DNA of 64,000 nucleotides from Parasphingopyxis sp. CP4 (GCF_013378055.1 NZ_CP051130.1:372001-436000); one strand, 5' to 3'; positions 50,982 through 61,153 are shown, numbered from the stretch's first letter. Notes: generated by a model from the letters alone, not told the origin. A program made the numbers and translations.

Positions 50982-51013
50982 GGTCCGCTCCCTCACCCCC
51001 GAGGGGGCGGACC
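50982..51013. repeat. GC-rich hairpin between convergent genes
   Basis: GGTCCGCTCCCTC and GAGGGGGCGGACC pair over 13 bases with one G-T wobble around a 6-base loop, followed by a run of C. It separates the secreted-protein gene from the convergent GST gene and may act as a terminator or a dispersed repeat. Confidence 0.55.
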
Positions 51014-51036
51014 CCCCCCTTATTTGGGATGGGTTA

Positions 51037-51663
51037 TTACTCGGCGGTCGGCTGCTCGGGCATGAGTTCCATATCGATCGCTTTGGCCCGCTTATAGGGC
51101 GCGCGATCACGTAAGCGCCCTGCATAGGCATTGAAGGAATCGCGCTCTGGCAAGCTGCCAAATGCCATGCCCCAATCGATATGTGCGCCGACATAGACAT
51201 CGGCGGCCGTAAACCGCTCTCCGCACACATACTCATGGGATTTGAAATAGGTGTCGAGCACATCGACGACCCTGTCATAATCGCCGAATCCGACCATGCG
51301 TTCCTGCTCTTCATCCGGTGACCAGCCCAGCGAATTCATCGTTACCGCGCTTTCCAGTGGCCCGGCGCCGAAGAACATCCAGCGATAATAATCTGCCCGC
51401 TCTTCATCGGATATCGGGGCCAGGCCGGCTTCGGGAAAGGCTTCGGCCAGATAAGCGCAGATCGCCGCACATTCCGTGATCACCTTGTCGCCATGTTTGA
51501 TTGCCGGGACTTTGCCCATCGGATTGATAGCGAGATAGTCGTCGGCCTTCATCGTCGTCCCATAGTCGAGCAGGATCTGCTCATAGGGGGCACCGACTTC
51601 TTCGAGCATCCAGCGCGCAATCTGTCCGCGCGACATCGGGTTGGTGTAAAAAGTCAGCGCCAT
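51037..51663 (-). CDS. Glutathione S-transferase family protein
   Basis: A 208-residue protein. Thioredoxin domain: MALTFYTNPMSRGQIARWMLEEVGAPY, with the S-R-G-Q motif at the active-site position, then NPMGKVPAI (cis-Pro) and TECAAICAYLAEAFP. The C-terminal helical domain contains YVCGERFTAADVYVGAHIDWG. It belongs to the bacterial beta/nu-like GSTs. Substrate unknown; transcribed alone. Confidence 0.88.
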   Translation of the reverse strand: MALTFYTNPMSRGQIARWMLEEVGAPYEQILLDYGTTMKADDYLAINPMGKVPAIKHGDKVITECAAICAYLAEAFPEAGLAPISDEERADYYRWMFFGAGPLESAVTMNSLGWSPDEEQERMVGFGDYDRVVDVLDTYFKSHEYVCGERFTAADVYVGAHIDWGMAFGSLPERDSFNAYAGRLRDRAPYKRAKAIDMELMPEQPTAE

Positions 51664-51734
51664 CGTCCATCTCCTGTTCGGGTAGACGAAGATGCTATCG
51701 CTGATCGGCGGGTAGGGGAATGTCTGCGGCTTGC

Positions 51735-53945
51735 CTAACGGCCAGATCGTTCGTTTTCGTCGATAGCGCGATCAGCCCTGTCACCCAGCTCCTCAAGCTC
51801 ATCCAGACGACGACGGAGATCGTCATTCGGCTCGAAATTGAGTTCATCACCATCAAAGGTGATCCGCGCACCGCCGAGCTGCGTATCGATGGTGATGCCG
51901 CCATCCGGGTCGATACGAAACTCGGGATTGGAGAGAATGGCGACGCGATCGTCTCCGCCTGAATCGATGCTGCGCGCCCGTCGCGGCTCTGCGTTCGGAA
52001 CAGCGCCAATCATGAAAGCGCGCCACATCTGTGCCGGTATTCCGCCGCCGCTTGCCTCGCCAAGCGGTGTGTTGTCGTCATTGCCAATCCATATTCCGAC
52101 GACAAGATTCCCGGCGAACCCGACAAAGAGAGTGTCGCGGCTGTCCTGGCTTGTGCCTGTCTTGCCGAAGGCGGGGATCGAAAGATTGGCCGCTCGACCT
52201 GTGCCATCGGTGATCGCGGTTTCGAGCAGGTCGCGCAGCTGGTTTCGGCGATGCGCGGACAAGCGCGGTCGCCGATCGAGGAAGCGTTCAAAAACGCCCG
52301 GTTCCGGGCGCGCGATGGCGTGGGGATCGACCTGGTAGCCGTCGTTAAGGACCATTGCATAGGCCGAAACCAGTTCGATGAGCGGCATTTCAGCGCTGCC
52401 TAGCGCAACACTGGCATTGGCCGGAAATTCACGATCGATACCAAGTATTTCCGCTGCATTCGCAACCGCTTCGCTGCCAAGTTCCTGATACAGCCGAACG
52501 GCGACGACATTGCTCGAATAGGCAAAGGCTTCGCGCAGGGTGATCTCACCGCGATAGCGACCGCCATAATTGCTGGGGCGATAGCTGCCGGTTTCAATTG
52601 GACTGTCATCGACCAGCATATCTGGCGTCATCCCGGCTTCCAGGGCCGCCAAATAGACGATCAGTTTGAAGGTTGAGCCCGGCTGGCGGTTCGCCTGCGT
52701 CGCCCGATTGAAAGGCGATTCCGAATAATCGCGTCCGCCGACCATGGCGACGACCTCGCCATTCGGTCGCATCGCAACCAGCGCGACCTGTGCGCCGGCT
52801 GGCGTTTGCTGTTGTGTGACACGTTCGGCCAGGGCTTGGAGATCCTGATTCAGCGTCGTGGCCACTTCGACGCTCTGATACCCCCGATCACGGCCGGCGC
52901 GAGCTTCCTGGATCGCCCAGTCGGCAAAATAGCCACCGCGCGGCATGGCGGGTGGCGGTCGATGATCGACTGTCGCCAGCTCGATCGCATCGGCTTCGGC
53001 GCGGGTCAGATAACCGGCATCTGCCATCGCGGCGATGACAACCTGTTGGCGAGCCTGGGCACCTTCTAGATTGCGGGTCGGTGCGAGCCGCGACGGCGCT
53101 TTCACCAAGCCGGCCAGCATCGTTGCCTGGGAGAGGGTAAGGTTTTCCGGGTGCCGGTAGAAATAGTGCAGAGAGGCGGCCCGCAGGCCATAAACATTGT
53201 CGCCGAAATAGACGTTCGACAGATAGCGTTCGAGGATTTCATCCTTGCTGAGCCAGATTTCGAGCCACAGCGCGATCGGCACTTCCTGGATCTTGCGGCT
53301 GAGCGTGCGATCCGATTCCAGATAGGTGAGCTTGGCAAGCTGCTGGGTAATCGTACTGCCACCATGGGTCGCGTCAGAGGTGATGTTGGTCCAAAGGGCG
53401 CGTGCGATGCCACGCGGATCGATGCCCCAATGATCTTCGTAGCGCCGATCCTCAATCGCCATGAACGCCTGCGCGACATAGTCGGGAAGCTCATCCACCC
53501 GGACCGGGCGATCCATCACTGGCCCCATTCTGGCGACCGGGCTCCCGTCTTCCGCCGTCAGGACGATGGGCGGGGGTACAAGCGGTTCGGCGGTCTGGGA
53601 GATCGGCGCGAATATGATCAGCCATAATAGCAGCAGCGTGAGAAAACCCATGGCAAGCCGCAGCATCCATTTGAGGATGATCCAGCGCTTCTTGCGCCGC
53701 GGCGGGGGCTCTTCGAAATCACCATCTTCATATTCGAATGGATATTCGTCATAGACTGGATCATCCCGGTGACGGGCATATTCGGAATAGCCGGGATAAT
53801 CGGAATCGACCGGTTCCGGTGGTTCGCGACGCGGGTCGCTGCGATAATAGGGATCGAAGGCCGGATCGTCGGCATGGGGTCCGATCAGGCGCGATTGACG
53901 GTCTTCATAGCTTCGGCGCTCAAAAGGGAAGTCACGATCGGCCAT
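51735..53945 (-). CDS. Class A penicillin-binding protein (PBP1A family)
   Basis: A 736-residue bifunctional peptidoglycan synthase. A charged, Arg/Asp/Tyr-rich cytoplasmic tail (1-90) precedes one transmembrane helix (~92-113). The GT51 glycosyltransferase has AFMAIEDRRYEDHWGIDPRGIARA (catalytic Glu), GGSTITQQLAK and RKIQEVPIALWLE. The transpeptidase has the serine motif STFK in QPGSTFKLIVY, SSN in YSSNVVAVRL and KTGTS near residue 620. The acidic C-terminal ~100 residues are unusual. It is transcribed alone with a short convergent gap to the GST. Confidence 0.94.
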   Translation of the reverse strand: MADRDFPFERRSYEDRQSRLIGPHADDPAFDPYYRSDPRREPPEPVDSDYPGYSEYARHRDDPVYDEYPFEYEDGDFEEPPPRRKKRWIILKWMLRLAMGFLTLLLLWLIIFAPISQTAEPLVPPPIVLTAEDGSPVARMGPVMDRPVRVDELPDYVAQAFMAIEDRRYEDHWGIDPRGIARALWTNITSDATHGGSTITQQLAKLTYLESDRTLSRKIQEVPIALWLEIWLSKDEILERYLSNVYFGDNVYGLRAASLHYFYRHPENLTLSQATMLAGLVKAPSRLAPTRNLEGAQARQQVVIAAMADAGYLTRAEADAIELATVDHRPPPAMPRGGYFADWAIQEARAGRDRGYQSVEVATTLNQDLQALAERVTQQQTPAGAQVALVAMRPNGEVVAMVGGRDYSESPFNRATQANRQPGSTFKLIVYLAALEAGMTPDMLVDDSPIETGSYRPSNYGGRYRGEITLREAFAYSSNVVAVRLYQELGSEAVANAAEILGIDREFPANASVALGSAEMPLIELVSAYAMVLNDGYQVDPHAIARPEPGVFERFLDRRPRLSAHRRNQLRDLLETAITDGTGRAANLSIPAFGKTGTSQDSRDTLFVGFAGNLVVGIWIGNDDNTPLGEASGGGIPAQMWRAFMIGAVPNAEPRRARSIDSGGDDRVAILSNPEFRIDPDGGITIDTQLGGARITFDGDELNFEPNDDLRRRLDELEELGDRADRAIDENERSGR

Positions 53946-54103
53946 AGTGTATTAGTCATATACTACACAAAATGGCATGATGCCAGCCTGTGTGTCCCCT
54001 GATCGCGACCCTGACCATGGTCTAATGCATCAATCTGAAGCTGGGCTGTACGGCTGCGCAAGAAAAAAGCGGCGAGAAACCCATGAGTTGCTCGCCGCTC
54101 CGA

Positions 54104-56434
54104 TCATTTCGCCTTTGGCTTGGCCGCAGGTTTTTTCTTCTTTTTCGGTGGTTTGCGCTTGGGCGGAGCCGGTGTCAGCTGAAACTCGAGCGCATCATCC
54201 TTGACCGAAACATCGACTTCACCGCCATTGACCAGTTTGCCGAACAGTAATTCCTCAGCGAGAGGCTGCTTGACCTTCTCCTGGATCAGGCGGCTCATCG
54301 GGCGGGCACCATAGAGCCGGTCATAACCGCGCTCGGTAAGCCAGGTCTTCGATTCATCGTCCAGCTTGATATGCACTTCGCGATCGGCGAGCTGCAGTTC
54401 GAGCTCCAGGATGAACTTGTCGACTACCCGGGCAACCACGGCGGGTGGCAGATAGCCGAACGGCACAATCGCATCGAGGCGGTTGCGGAATTCCGGCGTG
54501 AACATCTTCTTGACCGCTTCTTCGCTGGCGTCTTCCTTGGAAATGTCGCCAAAGCCGATGCCTTCGCTCGCCATATCGGCAGCGCCGGCATTGGTTGTCA
54601 TGATCAGGATGACATTGCGGAAATCGACCGTCTTGCCGTGATGATCGGTGAGCTTGCCATTATCCATCACCTGCAACAGCACGTTGAACAGATCCGGATG
54701 GGCTTTTTCGATCTCATCGAGCAGCAGTACGCAATGCGGATGCTGATCTACGGCATCGGTAAGGAGGCCGCCCTGATCATAGCCGACATAGCCGGGAGGC
54801 GCGCCGATAAGTCGTGAAACGCTATGCCGCTCCATATATTCCGACATGTCGAAGCGCTCGAGCGGGATGCCCATGATTGAGCTGAGCTGCCGCGCGACTT
54901 CGGTCTTGCCGACACCGGTCGGGCCAGTGAACAGGTAATTGCCGATCGGTTTTTGCGGTTCGCGCAAACCAGCACGGCTCAGCTTGATCGCAGACGCCAG
55001 CGTGTCGATCGCCAGATCCTGGCCAAACACGACGCGCTTCAGATCGGTATCGAGCGATTCGAGCGCTTGCTTGTCATCGGTAGAGACTTGCTTGGGCGGG
55101 ATCCGCGCCATCATAGAGATAACTTGCTCGATCTCGTTCGGCGTAATCATCTTGCGGCGCTTGGATGGAGCGACCAGCATTTGGCTTGCACCGGTTTCGT
55201 CGATCACGTCGATCGCCTTGTCGGGCAGCTTGCGGTCATTGATGTAGCGCGTCGAAAGTTCGACCGCCGCCTTGATCGCATCCGCCGTGTATTTGACGTT
55301 GTGATGCTCTTCGTAATGTGGACGCAGGCCTTGAAGGATCTTGATCGTGTCTTCGACTGAGGGCTCGTTGATATCGATCTTCTGGAAGCGCCTCAGCAAG
55401 GCCCGGTCTTTTTCGAAATGGTTCCGGAATTCCTTGTAGGTCGTCGAACCGATGCAGCGGATCGCGCCGCTCGATAGAGCAGGCTTTAGCAGGTTCGACG
55501 CATCCATTGCGCCACCGGATGTAGCGCCCGCGCCGATAACCGTATGAATTTCATCGATAAAGAGAATGGCATCCGGCATCTTCTCCAGTTCGGACACAAC
55601 CGCCTTCAACCGTTCTTCGAAATCGCCGCGATAGCGCGTACCGGCCAACAGCGCGCCCATATCGAGCGCGTAGATCACGGCCGGCTGGAGCACGTCGGGA
55701 ACATCTTCTTCGACAATCCGACGCGCCAGACCTTCGGCGATCGCGGTCTTGCCGACTCCAGGTTCACCCACATAGAGCGGGTTGTTCTTGGACCGCCGAC
55801 AGAGGATCTGAACCGTCCGATCAACTTCGGTAGCGCGGCCAATCAGCGGATCGATCTTGCCGGCTTCGGCCTTCTCGTTGAGGTTGACGCAGAACTGCTT
55901 GAGCGGGCTTTCGGCTTTCTTCTTGCCGCCGACTTTCTGCTCGGGCTGCTCTTCGTCTTCGGCGCCGCTAATTTCGCGGCTTTCGCTCAGCGCGTCGCCC
56001 TTACCAACACCATGGGAGATGAAGCTGACCGCATCGAGCCGGCTCATATCCTGTTGCTGGAGGAAATAGACGGCATAGCTTTCGCGTTCCGAGAACAAGG
56101 CGACGAGCACATTGGCGCCGGTCACTTCATCACGTCCGGAGGATTGCACATGCAGGATGGCGCGTTGCACGACGCGCTGGAAGCCGCTGGTCGGAGAGGG
56201 GTCTGTCGCACCATCGATGCGTAGTGCTTCGAGCTCGTTATCGAGATAGACGGCGACCGCTTCCTGCAGTTCCGATATCTCGACGCCGCACGCCGTCATC
56301 ACCTGGGCCGCATGATCGTCATCGGTCAGCGCCAGCAGCAGATGTTCCAGCGTTGCATATTCATGTTTGCGGTTCGCCGCCTCGGCGAGCGCATTATGCA
56401 GCGTTTGTTCCAATTCACGAGCAAAAGAGGGCAT
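54104..56434 (-). CDS. clpA: ATP-dependent Clp protease ATP-binding subunit ClpA
   Basis: A 776-residue AAA+ unfoldase. An N-terminal Clp_N repeat domain (1-145) is followed by two ATPase modules: Walker A GEPGVGKTA (~225) and GPTGVGKTE (~510), with the DEIHTVIGAGATSGGAMDASN and LLDEIEKAHPD Walker B regions. The ClpP-binding loop is present as IGFGD (about 630). The Lys/Pro-rich C-terminal tail (KRKPPKKKKKPAAKPKAK) is an extra. clpS, usually adjacent in alphaproteobacteria, is not seen on either side. Confidence 0.96.
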   Translation of the reverse strand: MPSFARELEQTLHNALAEAANRKHEYATLEHLLLALTDDDHAAQVMTACGVEISELQEAVAVYLDNELEALRIDGATDPSPTSGFQRVVQRAILHVQSSGRDEVTGANVLVALFSERESYAVYFLQQQDMSRLDAVSFISHGVGKGDALSESREISGAEDEEQPEQKVGGKKKAESPLKQFCVNLNEKAEAGKIDPLIGRATEVDRTVQILCRRSKNNPLYVGEPGVGKTAIAEGLARRIVEEDVPDVLQPAVIYALDMGALLAGTRYRGDFEERLKAVVSELEKMPDAILFIDEIHTVIGAGATSGGAMDASNLLKPALSSGAIRCIGSTTYKEFRNHFEKDRALLRRFQKIDINEPSVEDTIKILQGLRPHYEEHHNVKYTADAIKAAVELSTRYINDRKLPDKAIDVIDETGASQMLVAPSKRRKMITPNEIEQVISMMARIPPKQVSTDDKQALESLDTDLKRVVFGQDLAIDTLASAIKLSRAGLREPQKPIGNYLFTGPTGVGKTEVARQLSSIMGIPLERFDMSEYMERHSVSRLIGAPPGYVGYDQGGLLTDAVDQHPHCVLLLDEIEKAHPDLFNVLLQVMDNGKLTDHHGKTVDFRNVILIMTTNAGAADMASEGIGFGDISKEDASEEAVKKMFTPEFRNRLDAIVPFGYLPPAVVARVVDKFILELELQLADREVHIKLDDESKTWLTERGYDRLYGARPMSRLIQEKVKQPLAEELLFGKLVNGGEVDVSVKDDALEFQLTPAPPKRKPPKKKKKPAAKPKAK

Positions 56435-56579
56435 TAGTTAACTCCTTGCCGGTCTCGAAACATCCGAGACCCGGTCAATCCTATATGGGAATGCTTGTTG
56501 GAAAAGTTAACAGAGGGATGAAGGGAAAGGGCGAAAGTCCCGAAATTCGGCGGTTGTGCAATGATATCCGCCGCTTGCT

Positions 56580-56777
56580 TCATCGCTTGAACAGCTCGTC
56601 GGCTTCTTTTCGGTGGGTAACCGCACCGTCAAGCTTGGCTTTTACCCGCGCAATTTCACCCTCAAGTGCCTGAATTCGCGTCTCCAACTCCTCGACCGAA
56701 AGGGGGTCGAGATCCTCGGTACACAGCTGAGTGAGCGGATCTCCGGGCTTCTTGGCGAAAAGTTCGTCCAAATCCAT
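56580..56777 (-). CDS. DUF1192 family protein
   Basis: The protein has 65 residues from the ATG at 56777: MDLDELFAKKPGDPLTQLCTE, then LDPLSVEELETRIQALEGEIARVKAKL as an amphipathic coiled coil, ending with basic HRKEADELFKR. This is the DUF1192 family of alphaproteobacteria, always short and of unknown function. It is divergent from the quinone oxidoreductase, with 75 bases between them, an arrangement I know from other genomes of the class. Confidence 0.88.
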   Translation of the reverse strand: MDLDELFAKKPGDPLTQLCTEDLDPLSVEELETRIQALEGEIARVKAKLDGAVTHRKEADELFKR

Positions 56778-56852
56778 GGTTCTAACGTTGACCCTCGACC
56801 CACGGCTGTCAATAAGGCAGCGCGATTTGGGGTGCTTGAGCAGGGGATAACC

Positions 56853-57851
56853 ATGGCAACGCTGCCGACCGAAATGACGGCCATCGATATGGAAGGGCCA
56901 GGCGAACCGGACGTGCTCGTCACAGTTACGCGGCCGGTGCCAGAGCCAGTGGCTGGCGAAGTCCTGGTCAAGGTTGCGGCCGCCGGTGTGAATCGCCCTG
57001 ATATTGTCCAGCGCAAAGGTTTCTATCCGCCACCACCAGGCGCGCCGTCCATTCCGGGCCTCGAGATCGCCGGCGAAGTTGTCGCGCTGGGCGAAGGGGT
57101 GAATGCCGAGCTGATGGGCCAAGAGGTTTGCGCACTGGTCGCCGGCGGCGGTTACGCGGAATATTGCACCGCGCCCGTAGTCCAATGCCTGCCGGTTCCC
57201 GAAGGACTGTCGCTGCAAGAAGCCGCCGCACTCCCGGAAACGATATTCACGGTGTGGCACAATCTGTTTGAGCGCGCCTATGCGCGCGAAGGCGAAACGG
57301 TTCTCGTCCATGGCGGAACCAGCGGCATCGGTTCAATGGCGATCATGCTTGGCAAGCTGTTTGGCCTGACCGTGATCGTGACATGTGGCAGCGATGATAA
57401 ATGCGCCGCCGCTGTCGAGATCGGCGCGGCCCACGCGATCAACTACAAGAGCCAGGATTTTGTCGAGGAAGTGAAGCGCCTGACCGACGGCAATGGTGTC
57501 GAGATCGTAATCGATATGGTGGCGGGCGATTATGTTGCGCGCAACCTCCAATGCCTGAAAGAAGATGGCCGACATGTGACGATTGCCGTCCAGGGCGGCC
57601 TCGAAGCGACGATCAACATGGCGCAGGTGATGAGCCGACGGCTGATGCTCACGGGTTCGACGCTGCGTGCGCGTTCGGTCGAGTTCAAGGGGCTGCTCGC
57701 CGATGAGATCGAACGCACGGCCTGGCCATTTGTTGCGGACGGCAAGCTGCGACCCGTCATGGACCGGAGTTTTCCGATGGCTGACGCGGCTGGCGCGCAT
57801 CGGCACATGGAAGCCGGCGCGCATATCGGCAAGATCATCCTGGAAGTCTGA
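56853..57851 (+). CDS. NAD(P)H-quinone oxidoreductase (zeta-crystallin family)
   Basis: The protein has 332 residues from the ATG at 56853 behind a CAGGGGA SD. It belongs to the MDR superfamily, without the catalytic zinc site (no GHE or structural cysteines). Features: VAAAGVNRPDIVQRKGFYPPPPGAPSIPGLEIAGEV, AALPETIFTVWHNLF, the NADPH motif VHGGTSGIGSMAIML. It reduces quinones with NADPH, probably by a one-electron or hydride route. It is followed after two bases by a GST gene, suggesting a detoxification pair. Confidence 0.9.
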   Translation: MATLPTEMTAIDMEGPGEPDVLVTVTRPVPEPVAGEVLVKVAAAGVNRPDIVQRKGFYPPPPGAPSIPGLEIAGEVVALGEGVNAELMGQEVCALVAGGGYAEYCTAPVVQCLPVPEGLSLQEAAALPETIFTVWHNLFERAYAREGETVLVHGGTSGIGSMAIMLGKLFGLTVIVTCGSDDKCAAAVEIGAAHAINYKSQDFVEEVKRLTDGNGVEIVIDMVAGDYVARNLQCLKEDGRHVTIAVQGGLEATINMAQVMSRRLMLTGSTLRARSVEFKGLLADEIERTAWPFVADGKLRPVMDRSFPMADAAGAHRHMEAGAHIGKIILEV

Positions 57852-57853
57852 CG

Positions 57854-58471
57854 GTGGAGCCGTTGATCCTTCACGAGGACCCGCGGAGCGGCAACTGCTA
57901 TAAAATCCGGCTGACTGCGGGCCATCTCGACATTCCGATCAAGCGCAAGCGCTATGACGTCATGCGCGGTGAGACCCGGACGCCGGAATTCCTCGAAACG
58001 ATCAACGCAAACGGCAAGATACCAGTGCTGCAGCTTGGCGATCGCTACATGCCGGAAAGCAATGCAGCCTGTTATTTGCTTGCCACGGGTAGTGATCTGA
58101 TCCCCGACGATCGGTTCGACCATGCCGACATGCTGCGCTGGATGTTCTGGGAACAGCATAAGCATGAGCCGACGATCGCGGAGATGCGCTTCTTCTATCT
58201 CTATGTCGGCAAGGACAATCTGAGTGACAAGCAACGCGATGCCATCCCGGACAAACTGGCGGGTGGCGAAGCTGCGCTTACGCTGATGGACGGGCATCTT
58301 GGATCGCGAGATTTCATGCTCGGCGACCAGTTTACGCTCGCCGATATCGCCCTCTACGCATACACGCACGTCGCAGAGGAGGGGGAATTCGATCTTTCCC
58401 GCTGGCCCGCCGTGAAGCGCTGGCTGGACCGGGTCGCATCGCTTCCCGGCCATGTCGAGATGGAAGTATAA
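57854..58471 (+). CDS. Glutathione S-transferase family protein
   Basis: A 205-residue protein starting with GTG two bases after the oxidoreductase stop, so translationally coupled. The thioredoxin-like domain contains DPRSGNCYKIRLTAGHLDIPIKRKRYDV and NGKIPVLQLG; SNAACYLLATGS marks the gamma-Glu binding Ser region. The helical domain ends DQFTLADIALYAYTHVAEEG. Pairing with a quinone reductase suggests handling of electrophiles. Substrate unknown. Confidence 0.86.
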   Translation: MEPLILHEDPRSGNCYKIRLTAGHLDIPIKRKRYDVMRGETRTPEFLETINANGKIPVLQLGDRYMPESNAACYLLATGSDLIPDDRFDHADMLRWMFWEQHKHEPTIAEMRFFYLYVGKDNLSDKQRDAIPDKLAGGEAALTLMDGHLGSRDFMLGDQFTLADIALYAYTHVAEEGEFDLSRWPAVKRWLDRVASLPGHVEMEV

Positions 58472-58485
58472 AATCGCCGGGCGAT

Positions 58486-60147
58486 CTAATTGCTCTCTAG
58501 CATGGCTTCCGCACGTTTCAGGATGTTCTGGACCCTGAACTTCTGGTGTTCATTGTCGCCTTCGAAACCGCGCAGTTTCTCTATGGCGGCGGGAACATCT
58601 CCGATATCAATCAAGCATCGCGCATATTCGATAATCGCCGTGCCCACGGACCGAGAATCTTCGATGGCGAAGGTAAGGCGCTCCAAGCCTTGCTCTGGAA
58701 AACCACTTCTACGCAGCGCTGATCCGCACAGGAATTTGACCATATGTTGTGCACCAGGTGCGGCAGGGAGCCATTTCTCTTCAATCTCTTCCAGTTCTTC
58801 GATGCTCATTCCACGGGCCGCTGTGGCCTCGAGCAATACGCGCCACTGGTTCATGCCCTTGTTCGGCGAGAGGCAGACATTCCAGGCGGTTTTGATCGCT
58901 TCGTCGAAATCCTTCGTTCCGATCAGGCATTTGGCCGTCACAAGCTGAGCTTCAATGCTGTCATCATCCTCGATGATGCGGAGTGCTTCAGCATATTCCC
59001 CTTCATCGAGCAGATACCGTGCATGTTCGATCGCGAAACTTGGAGATGACGCGCTATGTTCTGCGTGCTCGCGAAAGAAATCGGCGTCACTGTCCAGGCG
59101 GGCCTGGCGCGCTTTTTCAGCCATGAAGCCAGTCTCGACATCCTCGGCATTTGCCGCGACGTCTGTCGCGAGCGCGATATCGGCCGTTCGCGCATTTCCC
59201 GAATATGCGTTGACCATCCGTTCGACATTAAAACCGATCATCTCATCACGGACATGGACGAAATCGTCCATCCAGGAGAGCTGGCGGTTGCTGAGCGTGA
59301 CAGTCTCATAGCTCGGGAAATAGGTAACCTGGTCATGTTTGCTGACAATATATTCCGCGACCACCCGCAGAACTGATTTTGAATAGGTGTTTGCAATCAT
59401 CACATCGATGGGCCTGTGCGTACTCGTCATCGGGACCGGTGATACGGTCAAGACCATCTGGAGATCCGGCTTGCCATGCCGAACCATGATATCAATCGTC
59501 CGTTCAAGATAATCCACGCACTCGTCGACCCCCAGAACATGCAGCGAGAAACGGTCTGGGTTTTCCTTGTGAGCCGAGCGCGGTGGTTGTGTATTCAGGT
59601 AAAGCCCGGCTTCCTCGTCCCACCAGATTTCGATCAATCCAAGCGTCATGATCACGACACGACAATCAGCCAGCGAGCGTGTGGCATCGAACAGGCGCGC
59701 GCGTCGCTGTCTGAGAATCTCAATGGGAGCAGGGCGCAAACTCGATACCATGTGCAGGTCGGTATATTTGTCCGGTGCCATTTTCAGGAATGCGGTATCT
59801 TCGTCGAAAGGCACTTCATCAAATGCCCATGCAATTTCGTTGAAGATCGATGGTGTCCCAAAATTGTTGACAATGTTGGGATGCAAACCTTCGAATTCGG
59901 GGGCTTCGAAGAGGTTTCTCATCGGCAAGTCGAAGCCTTGCTCGATTAATTTGGTCTCGACATGGCGCGCGAAGCACGAGCCAATCGTATAGATTTTCTC
60001 GCCGGGTGAAAGTTGGAACGGTGCCTCAAAAGCTGGAGCGGCAATGGGTTCGACACGGTTCTGATCCGTCCGGTTCCCCCAGTTCGAGACTTTGTTGCTC
60101 TTCAGCGTCTGTATTGCGGTTGTGCTGGGTATCTTCAGGATCGCCAT
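58486..60147 (-). CDS. GSCFA domain protein
   Basis: The protein has 553 residues from the ATG at 60147 (MAILKIPSTTAIQTLKSN); ATG 60270 would overlap the start of the divergent gene. Residues ~35-300 form a GSCFA domain (LSPGEKIYTIGSCFARHVETKL, FGTPSIFNEIAWAFDE, LTVSPVPMTSTHR), an SGNH-hydrolase-like fold linked to polysaccharide or lipid acylation. The C-terminal ~200 residues are TPR-like helices (YLLDEGEYAEALRIIEDDD). It is divergent from the LpxH-like gene. Confidence 0.8.
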   Translation of the reverse strand: MAILKIPSTTAIQTLKSNKVSNWGNRTDQNRVEPIAAPAFEAPFQLSPGEKIYTIGSCFARHVETKLIEQGFDLPMRNLFEAPEFEGLHPNIVNNFGTPSIFNEIAWAFDEVPFDEDTAFLKMAPDKYTDLHMVSSLRPAPIEILRQRRARLFDATRSLADCRVVIMTLGLIEIWWDEEAGLYLNTQPPRSAHKENPDRFSLHVLGVDECVDYLERTIDIMVRHGKPDLQMVLTVSPVPMTSTHRPIDVMIANTYSKSVLRVVAEYIVSKHDQVTYFPSYETVTLSNRQLSWMDDFVHVRDEMIGFNVERMVNAYSGNARTADIALATDVAANAEDVETGFMAEKARQARLDSDADFFREHAEHSASSPSFAIEHARYLLDEGEYAEALRIIEDDDSIEAQLVTAKCLIGTKDFDEAIKTAWNVCLSPNKGMNQWRVLLEATAARGMSIEELEEIEEKWLPAAPGAQHMVKFLCGSALRRSGFPEQGLERLTFAIEDSRSVGTAIIEYARCLIDIGDVPAAIEKLRGFEGDNEHQKFRVQNILKRAEAMLESN

Positions 60148-60268
60148 AGCGTCACTGCTATTTGGGCATTCCCATATTGGCAACTGGAAAAAATGCGCGG
60201 AACCGTCGTTTAGCTGTAACAATAAAACGTCATAGGCTTCCAGGCGGAGCAACCGATAGGGGTTCGTC

Positions 60269-61153
60269 ATGGAAGCACCGCATGATTTCCTGAAAGACGC
60301 TGCGATCTCCAATTTGCAGGACAAGCGACTGACCGGTCCTGAACCTGATCACCAGCGCAAACGTTACCGAACAATCTGGGTCTCTGACATTCATCTCGGT
60401 ACCAAGGGATGCAATTCGGAGTTGCTGATCGATTTTCTCGACAACACCGATAGCGACACCATGTATCTGGTCGGTGACATCATTGATGGCTGGCGGATGA
60501 AAAAGAAATTCTACTGGCCGTCAGAACATAATGACGTGATTTGGCGCGTCCTGAAGCGCGCGCGGCGCGGCACCCGCATAGTCTACATTCCGGGCAATCA
60601 TGATGAAATGTTCCGCCAGTTTACCGGGTTGAATTTCGGCAAGGTCGAGATCCGGCGCAAGGCCATTCATCAGACCGCCGACGGCCGCCGCTTGCTGGTG
60701 CTTCATGGCGACGAGTTTGACGCGATTATGTTGTCGCATCGCTGGCTCGCCCATGTCGGCGATGCAGCCTACACCGTCATGATGGCGCTCAACCACTGGG
60801 TAAATGGCATACGCCGCCGGTTTGGCCGACCCTATTGGTCGCTCTCAAAGCACGCCAAGCACAAGGTGAAGAACGCCGTCGAGTTCATCTCGAAGTTCGA
60901 GGAAATTGTGTCTGAGGAGGCTGGAAAACGGGGCGTTGACGGTGTTGTATGCGGCCACATCCACACCGCTGAAATGCGCGATATCGATGGCATTGAATAT
61001 TATAATGATGGCGATTGGGTCGAAGGATGCACGGCTTTGGTCGAGCATTTCGACGGGCGCATGGAGATCCTGCATTGGGCCGACGAAATTGCCGCGCGCA
61101 ATGCGATCCGGGCCTTCGAGCTCGAGCAAGATGAGGGGAGGGAAGCCGCATGA
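60269..61153 (+). CDS. LpxH-like UDP-2,3-diacylglucosamine diphosphatase family metallophosphoesterase
   Basis: A 294-residue calcineurin-type phosphoesterase with all metal motifs: VSDIHLGTKGC, GDIIDGWRMKKKFYW, PGNHDE, LHGDEFD and CGHIHTAEM. The family includes LpxH-like enzymes of lipid A synthesis and related envelope enzymes; sphingomonads may make glycosphingolipids instead, so the substrate is open. The stop overlaps the GT4 start by four bases (ATGA), pointing to a glycolipid-related operon. Confidence 0.85.
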   Translation: MEAPHDFLKDAAISNLQDKRLTGPEPDHQRKRYRTIWVSDIHLGTKGCNSELLIDFLDNTDSDTMYLVGDIIDGWRMKKKFYWPSEHNDVIWRVLKRARRGTRIVYIPGNHDEMFRQFTGLNFGKVEIRRKAIHQTADGRRLLVLHGDEFDAIMLSHRWLAHVGDAAYTVMMALNHWVNGIRRRFGRPYWSLSKHAKHKVKNAVEFISKFEEIVSEEAGKRGVDGVVCGHIHTAEMRDIDGIEYYNDGDWVEGCTALVEHFDGRMEILHWADEIAARNAIRAFELEQDEGREAA

